Shown piece by piece: positions 29,703-38,325 of a stretch of 64,000 bases of DNA (position 1 is its first letter; each line of letters opens with the position of its first letter). The stretch spans positions 54,545 through 118,544 of the forward strand of contig JAOPWC010000058.1 in the NCBI GenBank assembly GCA_025965895.1. Reading direction: 5' to 3'. Both the position numbers and the translations under genes were made by a program. Below the pieces are notes generated by a model. It was given only the letters and a program-made list of their open reading frames with translations, did no database searches and was not told the DNA's origin. The DNA is from Mycobacterium sp. (lineage in GTDB: Bacteria; Actinomycetota; Actinomycetes; Mycobacteriales; Mycobacteriaceae).

Positions 29703-31316
29703 ATGGTTCTGACCCATCACGACGAGCCGCCGGTGGTGCGGCTCGACGGGAACGCGGGCCTGCCGCGCACGGCGCTGGGAAGCAAGGGTCATGGTATCGA
29801 TGCGATGCGTCGGCACGGATTGCCGGTGCCGCCGGCGTTCGGCATCACCACCGAGGTGTGCGCGCAGTTCTTCGCAGACCCGCAGCGTTGCATCGACGGC
29901 CTATGGGACCAGGTGTGCGACGAGGTGCGTTGGCTTGAGCGCCAAACATCGCGCAGCTTCGGCCGTGGGCCGCGCCCGCTGCTGGTCAGTGTCCGCAGCA
30001 GCCCCGTCGAGTCGATGCCCGGGATGATGGACACCGTCTTGAACGTCGGTATCGACGACGCGGTCCAAGACGCACTCGCGGCGACATCTTCTGCGGAATT
30101 CGCCCGCGACATCCGCAGCCGGTTCCGTCAGATGTATCGGCGCATCGTGCTCGGCGGCCACGAGTCCGCGGCGGTCCCCGAGGATCCCCGCGAGCAGTTG
30201 CGCGAAGCGATCAAGGCGGTGTTCGGGTCGTGGAATTCCCCGCGCGCAATCGCCTACCGCGAACGCCAGGGGCATAACCAGCCGGATGGCACCGCGGTGG
30301 TGGTGCAGGCCATGGTGTTCGGCAACATGGCGCGCGACTCGGGTACCGGGGTGCTGTTCTCCCGTAATCCGATGACCGGCGCCAACGAGCCCTTCGGCGA
30401 GTGGCTTGCCGGCGGCCAGGGCGAGGATGTGGTGTCGGGCACGTTCGACGTCCAACCCATCACGGCGCTGCATGAGGAGCAGCCGGCCGTCTTGGGGCAG
30501 CTGCTCGCCGCCGCCCGCTCGCTCGAGCGGCGGGGCAGGGACGTCCAGGACATCGAGTTCACCGTCGAGGAGGGCACGTTGTGGCTGCTGCAGACCCGGG
30601 CGGCCAAGCTCTCCGCGCAGGCCGCGGTGCGCCTCGCGCTGCAACTGCGAAGCGATGGCCTGCTCGACGACGACGCGGCGTTGCGTCGCGTCACCCCTGC
30701 CCACATCGAATCCCTGCTGCTGCCCTCGCTGCAGCCCGAGACTCGGCTGGCCGCACCGCTGCTGGCCACGGGGCTGCCGGTTAGCCCCGGGGTGGCGTCC
30801 GGTAAGGCCTACACCGACGTAGAGGCGGCGCTCGATGCCGCCGAGGCGGGCGAAGATGTCATCCTGGTGCGCACCTTCACCAGCCCCGACGATGTACCCG
30901 CCGTGCTGGTCGCGCGCGGCATCGTCACCGAGACCGGTGGCGCCACCTCGCACGCCGCGGTCGTCAGCCGCGAGATCGGGCGGCCCGCGGTTGTCGGGTG
31001 TGGCGCCGGGGTCGCCGACCGGCTGCACGGCAAGCTGATCACCATCGACGGCACCGAAGGCGAAGTGCGCGAAGGTGTTCTGGAACTCACGGCGTGGTCG
31101 GAGAACTACACCGGAGACCTGCGCGAGCTTGCCGACATCGCCCGCGGGATCGGCCCGCTGCGCGCCCACTCCGCCGGGCACTATCCGGTCCTCGAAAACA
31201 ACTCCGACACCGCGGTGCGCGCCGCATTGGCGGCCGGACACACCGATGTGGTGTCGCCGACGCCACTGATCACCATGCTCACCGCGCTGCGCCTCACCGA
31301 CGAGAGCACGAAGTGA
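29703..31316 (+). CDS. ppdK: pyruvate,phosphate dikinase, short form without PEP/pyruvate barrel
   Basis: About 537 residues from ATG 29703; ATG 29649 is an alternative and neither has a good ribosome-binding site. The N-terminal ATP-grasp part is clear (GSKGHGIDAMRRHGLPVPP, SVRSSPVESMPGMMDTVLN, GVLFSRNPMTGAN, LLQTRAAKLSAQAA). The swivelling phosphohistidine domain follows, with TETGGATSHAAVVSREIG and its catalytic His417. The C-terminal TIM barrel that binds PEP or pyruvate is missing, as in Rv1127c of M. tuberculosis. It may therefore phosphorylate another partner or work with a separate barrel. Confidence 0.85.
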   Translation: MVLTHHDEPPVVRLDGNAGLPRTALGSKGHGIDAMRRHGLPVPPAFGITTEVCAQFFADPQRCIDGLWDQVCDEVRWLERQTSRSFGRGPRPLLVSVRSSPVESMPGMMDTVLNVGIDDAVQDALAATSSAEFARDIRSRFRQMYRRIVLGGHESAAVPEDPREQLREAIKAVFGSWNSPRAIAYRERQGHNQPDGTAVVVQAMVFGNMARDSGTGVLFSRNPMTGANEPFGEWLAGGQGEDVVSGTFDVQPITALHEEQPAVLGQLLAAARSLERRGRDVQDIEFTVEEGTLWLLQTRAAKLSAQAAVRLALQLRSDGLLDDDAALRRVTPAHIESLLLPSLQPETRLAAPLLATGLPVSPGVASGKAYTDVEAALDAAEAGEDVILVRTFTSPDDVPAVLVARGIVTETGGATSHAAVVSREIGRPAVVGCGAGVADRLHGKLITIDGTEGEVREGVLELTAWSENYTGDLRELADIARGIGPLRAHSAGHYPVLENNSDTAVRAALAAGHTDVVSPTPLITMLTALRLTDESTK

Positions 31317-31939
31317 CCGACGCCCTCGAGACTGAACGAAAACTAAAAGTGTTACTGGCCGTCCGGCTCAAGGGCCGGGGGGACGAGGCGACGGTCGCCG
31401 CCACCGTCGACGAAGACCCGGTAACAGTCGCGTCGACCATTGCCGATCTCGCCCAGGCCGGACTGGTGGTTGCCGGCAAGACACTGAGGATTAGTCCCGA
31501 GGGGCGCGCGCAGCTGACCAAATTGCTCGCACAGGAGCGATCCGGCGTCGACACCGCCGCAGTGGCCGCGGCCCACGCCCGCTTCCGCGTCGTCAACGCC
31601 GATTTCAAGGCACTGGTTTCGGACTGGCAATCCAAGGACGGCCAACCCAATACCCACGACGACGCCGACTACGACGCCGTGATGCTGGCGCGCCTGCACG
31701 GCGTGCACCAGCGCGTGATGCCGATCATTACCGCAGCCGCGGCACAGCTACCCCGGCTGACCGCCTACGCCGGCAAGCTGGCTGCGGCGTTGGCGAATAT
31801 CAGCACCGGCGAAACGATCTGGTTCACCCGGCCGATCATCGACTCCTACCACACGGTGTGGTTCGAACTGCACGAAGAACTGATCCAGGCCGCCGGCCTG
31901 AGTCGTGAGGAGGAGGCGAAAAGGGGCGACGCCGGGTGA
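31313..31939 (+). CDS. conserved ppdK-linked protein (Rv1126c-like)
   Basis: 208 residues from GTG 31313, overlapping the ppdK stop by four bases, so translation is coupled. The N-terminal 70 residues look like a winged helix (TERKLKVLLAVRLKGRG, VASTIADLAQAGLVV, ISPEGRAQL). The rest is helical with VMLARLHGVHQRVMPII and WFTRPIIDSYHTVWFELHEEL. The same partner follows short ppdK in M. tuberculosis. A regulatory or subunit role for the dikinase is likely but unproven. Confidence 0.7.
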   Translation: MTDALETERKLKVLLAVRLKGRGDEATVAATVDEDPVTVASTIADLAQAGLVVAGKTLRISPEGRAQLTKLLAQERSGVDTAAVAAAHARFRVVNADFKALVSDWQSKDGQPNTHDDADYDAVMLARLHGVHQRVMPIITAAAAQLPRLTAYAGKLAAALANISTGETIWFTRPIIDSYHTVWFELHEELIQAAGLSREEEAKRGDAG

Positions 31940-31970
31940 CCTCCCGGCGTGCCGTCGCGCGATTACCCGG

Positions 31971-34643
31971 TCACGAAGCGCGGGCCGCCGGCATGTCGAG
32001 CACGCGGATATCGCCGCTGGATCCGTCGACTTCGATCAGCGCTCCGTCGACCAGCCGCCGCGTCGCCTGAGGTGCATCGACTACGCATGTCACACCGAAT
32101 TCGCGGGCCACGATCGCAGCGTGCGACATCGCGCCGCCGAGGTTGGTGACCACCGCAGCGGCGATCTCGAACGCCGGTGTGTAACCGACATCGGTGACCT
32201 CGGCGACGAGGACCTCACCGGACTGCAGATCGTCGATGGTGGTCTCGTCAACGATGCGCACCCGCCCGCGGGCAAGCCCGCCGCTGACCCCCAGCCCGCT
32301 CATCGACTCTCCCGTGGCGAGAAGCGGTGGTTGGTCCTGGGGGACCCAGGAACCCCAAAATGACGACGGTGGTGTGATTTCGGCCAGTTTCGCCCGTTCG
32401 GCGCGACGGCGGGCGACCAGCAATGTGGCGTCGGGAGGCAATGCCACCAGTTCATCAACAAGGAGGTAGAAGACGTCCTCGACGTCCGCCAGTAGTCCGC
32501 GATCAACCAGGCGCCGTCCGAGTTCACGCAGCAATGTCCGCACGATCCACGTCGCCCGTACGACTTTGTCGCGGCGGGTTTCACGGTCCCGCACCTGCCA
32601 GGCCGCCAACCAAGCGGCCGGACGGGCATGCACCGGTACCGTCGCCGGTTGGCCCCCATCCGCAACCGTTCCGGCGCCGTCGGCGGCGGCGACGGCCTTC
32701 GCGATGATCCCGGCGAGCTGTTCGGGATCATCGGCATATGAGCGGCTATCGAGTTCGCATTCCCCCGGGCCACGGTGTCCGATGACGCCCAACTCCTCTT
32801 CCAGCAAGCCGTAGAAGCCCGGAGCACGCCGTCGGAGCGCCTCGAACCGATCGTGCTCGCCGGCAAGAACTTCAAGCGCAACGGGGTCGCGCCGCGCTGC
32901 GGCGACCAGTCGGCGCACACTGCTCAGCGCCCGGGCACTGGGCAGTTCCGGTCCGGGCAGCGGCATCGCGGTGCCGCCAGCCAGAACCTCCGTCGCCGTC
33001 GCCGTAACCGTGCAGCAGAAAGCGGCCCACGACGCGAGCACCCAGCCGTGCACGACGAGATCTCTGGCGAGCAGGATCAGGCTTTCCAGTCGGTTGTCGC
33101 CAAGAGCGCCGACGTCGGTTCCGGTGAGGCGCTCCAGGCGGTCCACATCGGCGACATAGGCGCGCGACTCTCTGCTCGAGCCGGCGATCAGCCCGGTGGC
33201 GGTGGCTCCCAGACCCGCGATCATACGCAGTCGCCGCCTCAGCCCGCCGCGCTCGATCGGCGGCCGCTCGGAACCGAACACCGGGGTATCGCCGAACGCA
33301 TTCCCGAAGAACGGTTTCATGCTGCTCTCCGGGTTTACCCCGGCCACCGCTTCGGCCATGTAGTAGAGCGGCGTCACCCCGGCATAGAGCCGGTGCGTGA
33401 ACACGCCGTACAGCCGGGTCATCATCTGTCGTTTGAGCACACCTGTCGCCTTGAGCCGTTCGGCGATCGATACACCGCCCGCGCGCACCCCCCGCACGGT
33501 CACCGAAGCCGACGACGGCGAGAACGGACCGGGCAGCGCCTCGGACAGGTTGCCGGCCACGAACGTGGGGAAACGGGGATCGATGGGTGTGTCAAATTCT
33601 CCATTGAGCCCGTCAGGACCGGCGGCCATGAGCGCCGCCCCGTCGGCGGGGGGTTCGTCGGGCGCCGGGATGTCCCGCACGAAACCCACTCGCCACGGCA
33701 CGGTCAGCACCTTCTTGCCCACCGAAACCCGTCCCCGCACGGCCAGCGTGAAATCGTCGAGGCATTCGCGGGCATCCCAGGCGGGGGCGTAGTCCCATTC
33801 GCGGCGCAGCCGGGACGTGTCCATCAGCGGGAAGTTCAGCAGCATGTCCAGTTCGGCGGGTGAAACCTGCACAAGGCCGCGCCGGTACAACACGCGCAGA
33901 GCGGCGTCGAGGACCTTCTCGTTGACCGGAACCATCCGCCGCCCGATGGCCTCGGTGATCTCCCGCACCGTCGGCTCACCGGCGGCGGCCAGATTCAGTG
34001 GACCAGTCTCGTTGCCCAGCACCGCACGCACGAAGGCTCGGTGAACGTCCTCGGTGTGCACAATCTGCAACGACCGCCCGGCCAATCCGTTCACGTCGGG
34101 AAACGCAGGCGATGCCAGCAGTCGCAGCGTGGTATTGCTTACCTCACGGCCGACCACGATGGCGGGTCGGATAGCGACCCACTCCTGGCCGGAATCGGCC
34201 AACATCTGCTCGACGTGCGCCTTGTGCAGGCCGTAGAGATTGTCCGGCGAGGGCGCCAGGGGTTCCGCCTCGGTCAGCGGCGGTGTCCCCGGCGGTCTGG
34301 GGCCGTACGCCGCCGCCGAGGACGTGAACACGATGCGCCGGCCGCCGGCCCGCTTCATGGCGTCGAGCACGTTCTCGGTACCCCCGATGTTGATGTCGTG
34401 GGTCATCCGTTCGTCCGGATTCGAGCCGGCCACCCATGCGCAGTGCGCGACGGCTTCAGCTCCGTCGATGGCACGCCGCACGGCATCGGCGTCGCGGATG
34501 TCGGCCTCGACGAAGTCCGAGTCGGAGAACCAGTTGTCCGGCCGATGACGGGCCAACCCAACCACTTTGTGTCCCTGCCACCGCAGCCTGGCCGCGATAC
34601 CGCTGCCCAAGACCCCGCTGGCGCCGGTGACTGCGATCCTCAA
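31971..34643 (-). CDS. NAD-epimerase / PEP-swivel fusion protein (Rv2047c-like)
   Basis: 890 residues from a TTG at 34643, chosen because AGGAGG lies just upstream and the residues after it begin a Rossmann strand (RIAVTGASGVLGSG). Residues 1 to about 320 are an extended SDR/epimerase domain with YGLHKAHVE as the YxxxK motif. A long middle part (about 330-780) has no motif I recognise beyond weak similarity to PEP-synthase-type enzymes. The last 110 residues are a phosphohistidine swivel domain with LGGAMSHAAIVAREFGV, His841. No ATP-grasp domain is evident. It is ten bases downstream of the exporter gene and tail-to-tail with the ppdK partner gene. Confidence 0.78.
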   Translation of the reverse strand: MRIAVTGASGVLGSGIAARLRWQGHKVVGLARHRPDNWFSDSDFVEADIRDADAVRRAIDGAEAVAHCAWVAGSNPDERMTHDINIGGTENVLDAMKRAGGRRIVFTSSAAAYGPRPPGTPPLTEAEPLAPSPDNLYGLHKAHVEQMLADSGQEWVAIRPAIVVGREVSNTTLRLLASPAFPDVNGLAGRSLQIVHTEDVHRAFVRAVLGNETGPLNLAAAGEPTVREITEAIGRRMVPVNEKVLDAALRVLYRRGLVQVSPAELDMLLNFPLMDTSRLRREWDYAPAWDARECLDDFTLAVRGRVSVGKKVLTVPWRVGFVRDIPAPDEPPADGAALMAAGPDGLNGEFDTPIDPRFPTFVAGNLSEALPGPFSPSSASVTVRGVRAGGVSIAERLKATGVLKRQMMTRLYGVFTHRLYAGVTPLYYMAEAVAGVNPESSMKPFFGNAFGDTPVFGSERPPIERGGLRRRLRMIAGLGATATGLIAGSSRESRAYVADVDRLERLTGTDVGALGDNRLESLILLARDLVVHGWVLASWAAFCCTVTATATEVLAGGTAMPLPGPELPSARALSSVRRLVAAARRDPVALEVLAGEHDRFEALRRRAPGFYGLLEEELGVIGHRGPGECELDSRSYADDPEQLAGIIAKAVAAADGAGTVADGGQPATVPVHARPAAWLAAWQVRDRETRRDKVVRATWIVRTLLRELGRRLVDRGLLADVEDVFYLLVDELVALPPDATLLVARRRAERAKLAEITPPSSFWGSWVPQDQPPLLATGESMSGLGVSGGLARGRVRIVDETTIDDLQSGEVLVAEVTDVGYTPAFEIAAAVVTNLGGAMSHAAIVAREFGVTCVVDAPQATRRLVDGALIEVDGSSGDIRVLDMPAARAS

Positions 34644-34653
34644 CCTGATCCTC

Positions 34654-36744
34654 CTAACGCTTCCTCTGATGCGCGCACGCGATTCCGCGGCGGGAGGCCC
34701 GCGCGGATCTGCGGCCCACCCGCGCAGTGCCCAGTGGGGCACCGGCATGCTGCGGCCAGGCTCGGCGATCAACCCGAGTGGTTCCGACCCAGCGCTGCCT
34801 GTCGAAACCGGCACCGGCCGCACCGTTTCCGTTGACATTTCCATTGACGCCGGTTCGCCATCCGACCGCGGGCGGCAGCGCGTACCGGTGGTATTCGGGG
34901 GCACCGCTCGGCGCGGCAGGCGGCCGGCGCTTGCCGTCGGGCGGATCGCCCCGATTCGTTCTGGTCCAGGGCCGCTGTTCAAAGGTGCCTGCTCTTGCCG
35001 CGGCATCGAAACTGGCACCGGGTTCACCGATTCCTCTGAAGCGCGCGCGCCATCCGAGGGCGGGCTGAAGTTGGTGCTCCCGGCCGAGCGGATCGACCCG
35101 GGTCGTTTCGATCCACGGCTGCTGTGCAGAGGTGTCTGCCGCGCGTGCGGCGGTTCGCCCCGGCGCCTCCTGCACTGGCCTCTTGGGCAGGAACGCCGCC
35201 GGAATGAACGTCAGGAGGATCAGACCCACGACGGTCAGGAACACCACCGTGTACCCGTGCGACAGGTCACGCACGACGTTATGGACGAAATCAGGCAGCA
35301 ATGCCTGAGGAGGCATCGCGGAACGAGGGACAGGCACTCCGCGCTTGGTCGCGACTTCCTGAAGTGCGGCGACTTTGTTGCTAGCGGCGACGTTGGTGCT
35401 GCGGTTGAACTGGTTGGTCAAGATCACCGACGTCAGCGCCGTGCCGATCGAACCGCCCAGCCGCTGATTGACGTTGATCAACGTCGAACCGCGCGCGACC
35501 TGTTCGGGTCTGAGGGTCTGCACCGCCGCAGCCGAAAGCGTCATAAACGTGCAGCCCATGCCGATGCCGATGATCGCCAGACTGACCAGCAGCACCGGGG
35601 CGTAGGCCACCTGCTTCCAGGTCCCGTAGCCGAAGAGGCCCATTCCGATGCAGGTCAGCGAGATGCCGGCGAGCACAATTCGGCCCGGGCCGCGTCGATC
35701 CATGACCTGTCCGGCGACCGGCATCGCAAGCATGGCGCCGACGCCCTGGGGGATGAGGCGCATCCCGGACTGCAGCGGTGTCAGGTGAAGCAACTGCTGA
35801 AAATAGCTCGGAAACAGCAAGCTGGCCCCGAAAAACCCGGCGGCGAAGAACAACATCGCCGCACTTGCCGCGCCGACAACCCGATTGGCGAACAGTCGCA
35901 TGTCGATGAGTGGGTGCTCAGTGCGATGCAGCGCATGCACAACGAACCCGATGATCAGCACCAGGCCGATCGTCACCGAAACCAAGATGTGGGGATCCGC
36001 CACGGTGCCCCTCCGCGGAATCATCGAGATTCCGTACAACAAGGCGGCCAGGCCGGGGGAAAGCAGCAGCGCGCCAAGGAAGTCAAACGACTCTGACGGT
36101 GCGGGCCGATCTCTGTCGAAGACGATTGCCGCCACCACGACGGCGAGCACACCGATCGGGATGTTGATCAAGAAGATCCATTTCCAGCCGTAGGAATCGA
36201 TCAACCAGCCGCCCAGGATCGGTCCGCAGACCGGCCCGAGGAGCATCGGAATGCCCAACACCGCCGACAGGCGGGCGAGCCGCCTGGGACCGGCCTCTCG
36301 GGTCACGATGGTGAACACCAAGGGCATCACCATGCCGCCGCCAAGTCCCTGCAGCACCCGGAAAACCACCAGCAGCGGGATAGTCGACGCCATCGCGCAC
36401 AGCAATGAGCCGGCGGTGAACAAGGCGACGGATGCCATAAACAGCCGCTTGGTGCCGAAACGGTCGGCGGCCCAGCCCGTCAGCGGAATTACCGCGGCAA
36501 GCGCCAGTGTGTAAGCGGTCATCGTCCAGGCGACGATGGCCTCAGTCGAATGGAACTGGCCGATGAAAGTACGTTGAGCCACGGCGAGCACGGTTGTGTC
36601 CAGAAGGCTCGGCATGGCCCCCACCACGCAGACGACCGCGATACTCAACACGTGGCCATTGAGGCGGTCAGGGTTTTCGCGCCCTCGCTCCAGTGGTCGC
36701 GTCATGTCGCCAACACGCGCGGGCCTCGTCGCTGACGTCACCAC
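34654..36744 (-). CDS. DHA2-family (EmrB/QacA-type) MFS exporter with repeat-rich C-terminal tail
   Basis: 696 residues. Fourteen transmembrane segments occupy about residues 30-520; motif A appears as GWAADRFGTKRLF and motif C as MLLGPVCGPILGGWL. About 175 residues follow that are hydrophilic and contain imperfect repeats of W-x-x-T-x-R-x-D (PWIETTRVD, PWTRTNRGD, RWVGTTRVD), ending in a basic stretch. Its stop overlaps the ribosome-binding site of the fusion gene, so the two form an operon. Start: GTG at 36744 with GAGGTGA upstream, or ATG 36705. Substrate unknown. Confidence 0.8.
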   Translation of the reverse strand: MVTSATRPARVGDMTRPLERGRENPDRLNGHVLSIAVVCVVGAMPSLLDTTVLAVAQRTFIGQFHSTEAIVAWTMTAYTLALAAVIPLTGWAADRFGTKRLFMASVALFTAGSLLCAMASTIPLLVVFRVLQGLGGGMVMPLVFTIVTREAGPRRLARLSAVLGIPMLLGPVCGPILGGWLIDSYGWKWIFLINIPIGVLAVVVAAIVFDRDRPAPSESFDFLGALLLSPGLAALLYGISMIPRRGTVADPHILVSVTIGLVLIIGFVVHALHRTEHPLIDMRLFANRVVGAASAAMLFFAAGFFGASLLFPSYFQQLLHLTPLQSGMRLIPQGVGAMLAMPVAGQVMDRRGPGRIVLAGISLTCIGMGLFGYGTWKQVAYAPVLLVSLAIIGIGMGCTFMTLSAAAVQTLRPEQVARGSTLINVNQRLGGSIGTALTSVILTNQFNRSTNVAASNKVAALQEVATKRGVPVPRSAMPPQALLPDFVHNVVRDLSHGYTVVFLTVVGLILLTFIPAAFLPKRPVQEAPGRTAARAADTSAQQPWIETTRVDPLGREHQLQPALGWRARFRGIGEPGASFDAAARAGTFEQRPWTRTNRGDPPDGKRRPPAAPSGAPEYHRYALPPAVGWRTGVNGNVNGNGAAGAGFDRQRWVGTTRVDRRAWPQHAGAPLGTARVGRRSARASRRGIACAHQRKR

Positions 36745-37047
36745 TCACCTCGCATCCACGAACCGCCCCGGATCCCTTGGTGCGCGGCTGGCGCTCGGGG
36801 ATGCGCGCCCGGTTAAGGCCACCTGCTCGATCAGGTAAGGAGTAAGTAGTGAGCCCCGCCGGGTGGGCGTTGGTTTGTATTTTTTCTGTAACGCCGGGCG
36901 AGGCGAATTTCTTTCCTCTACTAACTACGGCGGGACGATTCGTCACTGTGACCGGTGGTGTCCGTGCGGCCACGGCGAGGTCGGCCACCAGGGACCGACT
37001 GTCGAAGGCCGAGCGCGTCGAAGACAGAAATGTTGGGGCAAAGCAGA
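36745..37047. other. intergenic region upstream of the exporter operon
   Basis: Contains a plus-strand frame starting at GTG 36849 with AAGGAG eight bases upstream (83 codons to 37100), but the protein has no recognisable features and runs into the end of the DUF4239 gene. No clear promoter or terminator could be fixed. Confidence 0.4.
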
Positions 37048-37851
37048 TTACGTGGTTCTACCGCGCTCGTCGCACGGCGCGGCGCTCCCGTGATCGATGA
37101 CCGCGAGCGTCCTGAGCATCTCGGTGGGCGCGATGCTGCCGCTCTCGTTTGCGTACGGGTGGTCGAGGAAAAAGACCACCAGCAGGCCCGCGGTCACAAG
37201 GGCGGTGACGAAGCCGATCGGTATCGACTGGAGAAGGACGCCCTCGCGCCGGTCGGCCTGGGCGCACATGTAGCCGATCGTGAGCGAAGCGCCGATGCCC
37301 AGCACGACCCACAATGGGAGGGGAACTAACGGGGTCGCCTCGGCGAGGCGCTCGCGGCGACCTTCGCGGCGCTGCGCCTGCTGGTCGAACCACTGGGCGT
37401 AGGCCGTCTCCTGCCGTACGCCCCGCGGGTCGGCGATCGCGAACTCCCCGCCCAGCTTGTCGACCCAGGACTGCACCAGTTCGCTGGAGCGCCGCTTGCT
37501 CATCGCGGGCCATTCGTCGTCGATGACGGCGCGCGCATAGCAGACCAGTCCGCCCTGCAGACGATCTCTCGAGGGCGGCTGGAACACCTGAGCGACGGAG
37601 CTCAGTTCGGTGACGGCGATGGCCTCGACGCTCGACCCTTCCCGCGCACGCTGATAGCTCTGGAGCGCGAGGAAGATCACGAACGCGAGCACGACCGCGA
37701 ACATCGTGCCGATCACCGACAAGGTGCCGGCGCTCCGGGGCGAGTCGGCGAACCAGCCGCCCACCGGCGCGCGGCGGCGCACAAGCAGCTTGACGGTGAT
37801 CGCCGCCGTGACCGCCAGGACGAGGACGAGTGCGGCGATCCAGGTGCGCAC
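37048..37851 (-). CDS. DUF4239 membrane protein
   Basis: 267 residues from GTG 37851. Transmembrane helices at about 3-22, 40-66, 178-200 and 210-232, with a soluble helical region between (VEAIAVTELSSVAQVF, DEWPAMSKRRSSE) typical of DUF4239 (bestrophin-like) proteins. It begins six bases after the stop of the carboxymuconolactone-decarboxylase-family gene and is probably the last gene of the ligase operon. Role unknown; an anion channel role would suit an oxalate island but is speculative. Confidence 0.65.
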   Translation of the reverse strand: MRTWIAALVLVLAVTAAITVKLLVRRRAPVGGWFADSPRSAGTLSVIGTMFAVVLAFVIFLALQSYQRAREGSSVEAIAVTELSSVAQVFQPPSRDRLQGGLVCYARAVIDDEWPAMSKRRSSELVQSWVDKLGGEFAIADPRGVRQETAYAQWFDQQAQRREGRRERLAEATPLVPLPLWVVLGIGASLTIGYMCAQADRREGVLLQSIPIGFVTALVTAGLLVVFFLDHPYANESGSIAPTEMLRTLAVIDHGSAAPCDERGRTT

Positions 37852-37857
37852 GGCGAA

Positions 37858-38277
37858 CTACTCTAGACCGGCCCCGGGGTCCGCCGGGCTCGCTTGGTGA
37901 CGGGCTCCGCCGCCAGGTTCGGCCGTGGGAGCTTGTGTCACGTCCTTTATCCACGCGAGGCCCTTGACGGCTTGCGGCCACCCCAGCGTCGTCGCTGCCA
38001 GCAATGCGACATGCTCGAGTTCGGTGGTCGCGAGACCCTCGGCCAGCCCTCGACGAACGTGCGAATGGACAGCACCGTGCGAGTTGGCTCCGATCGCAAG
38101 TGCGAGATGGACGAGCCTCTTGGTTCGTCCATCCAGCGGCCCCGCCTGGTTAACGGCGGCGCCGAGCTGCTGAAAGGCGGCCCAGACATCCGGGTACTGC
38201 TTTCCCACGAGCTGTGCGGTGGACGGCAGGGCAACGGTCGGATTCTCGGAGAGATCGGCGGGCGGTGGTTGCTCCAT
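37858..38277 (-). CDS. carboxymuconolactone decarboxylase / AhpD family protein without CxxC
   Basis: 139 residues from ATG 38277 with AGGGAG six bases upstream. The core helix pair GRTKRLVHLALAIGANSHGAVHSHVRRGLAEGLAT is here in pieces: RLVHLALAIGAN, then SHGAVHSHVRRG. This matches the CMD fold, but the redox CxxC of AhpD is absent (SHGAVHSH in its place). It is therefore not a peroxidase partner of the AhpD type. It follows the CoA-ligase gene by 48 bases and precedes DUF4239. Confidence 0.75.
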   Translation of the reverse strand: MEQPPPADLSENPTVALPSTAQLVGKQYPDVWAAFQQLGAAVNQAGPLDGRTKRLVHLALAIGANSHGAVHSHVRRGLAEGLATTELEHVALLAATTLGWPQAVKGLAWIKDVTQAPTAEPGGGARHQASPADPGAGLE

Positions 38278-38325
38278 CGGAAGCTCCCTACTGTGTAGAA
38301 CCATCCTCGGCGGCCTGCGAGGCGG

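Noticed and set aside
36849..37100. plus-strand frame with a good AAGGAG site
   Set aside because: The protein is compositionally odd, overlaps the end of the DUF4239 gene and has no recognised family. A chance ribosome-binding site is more likely.
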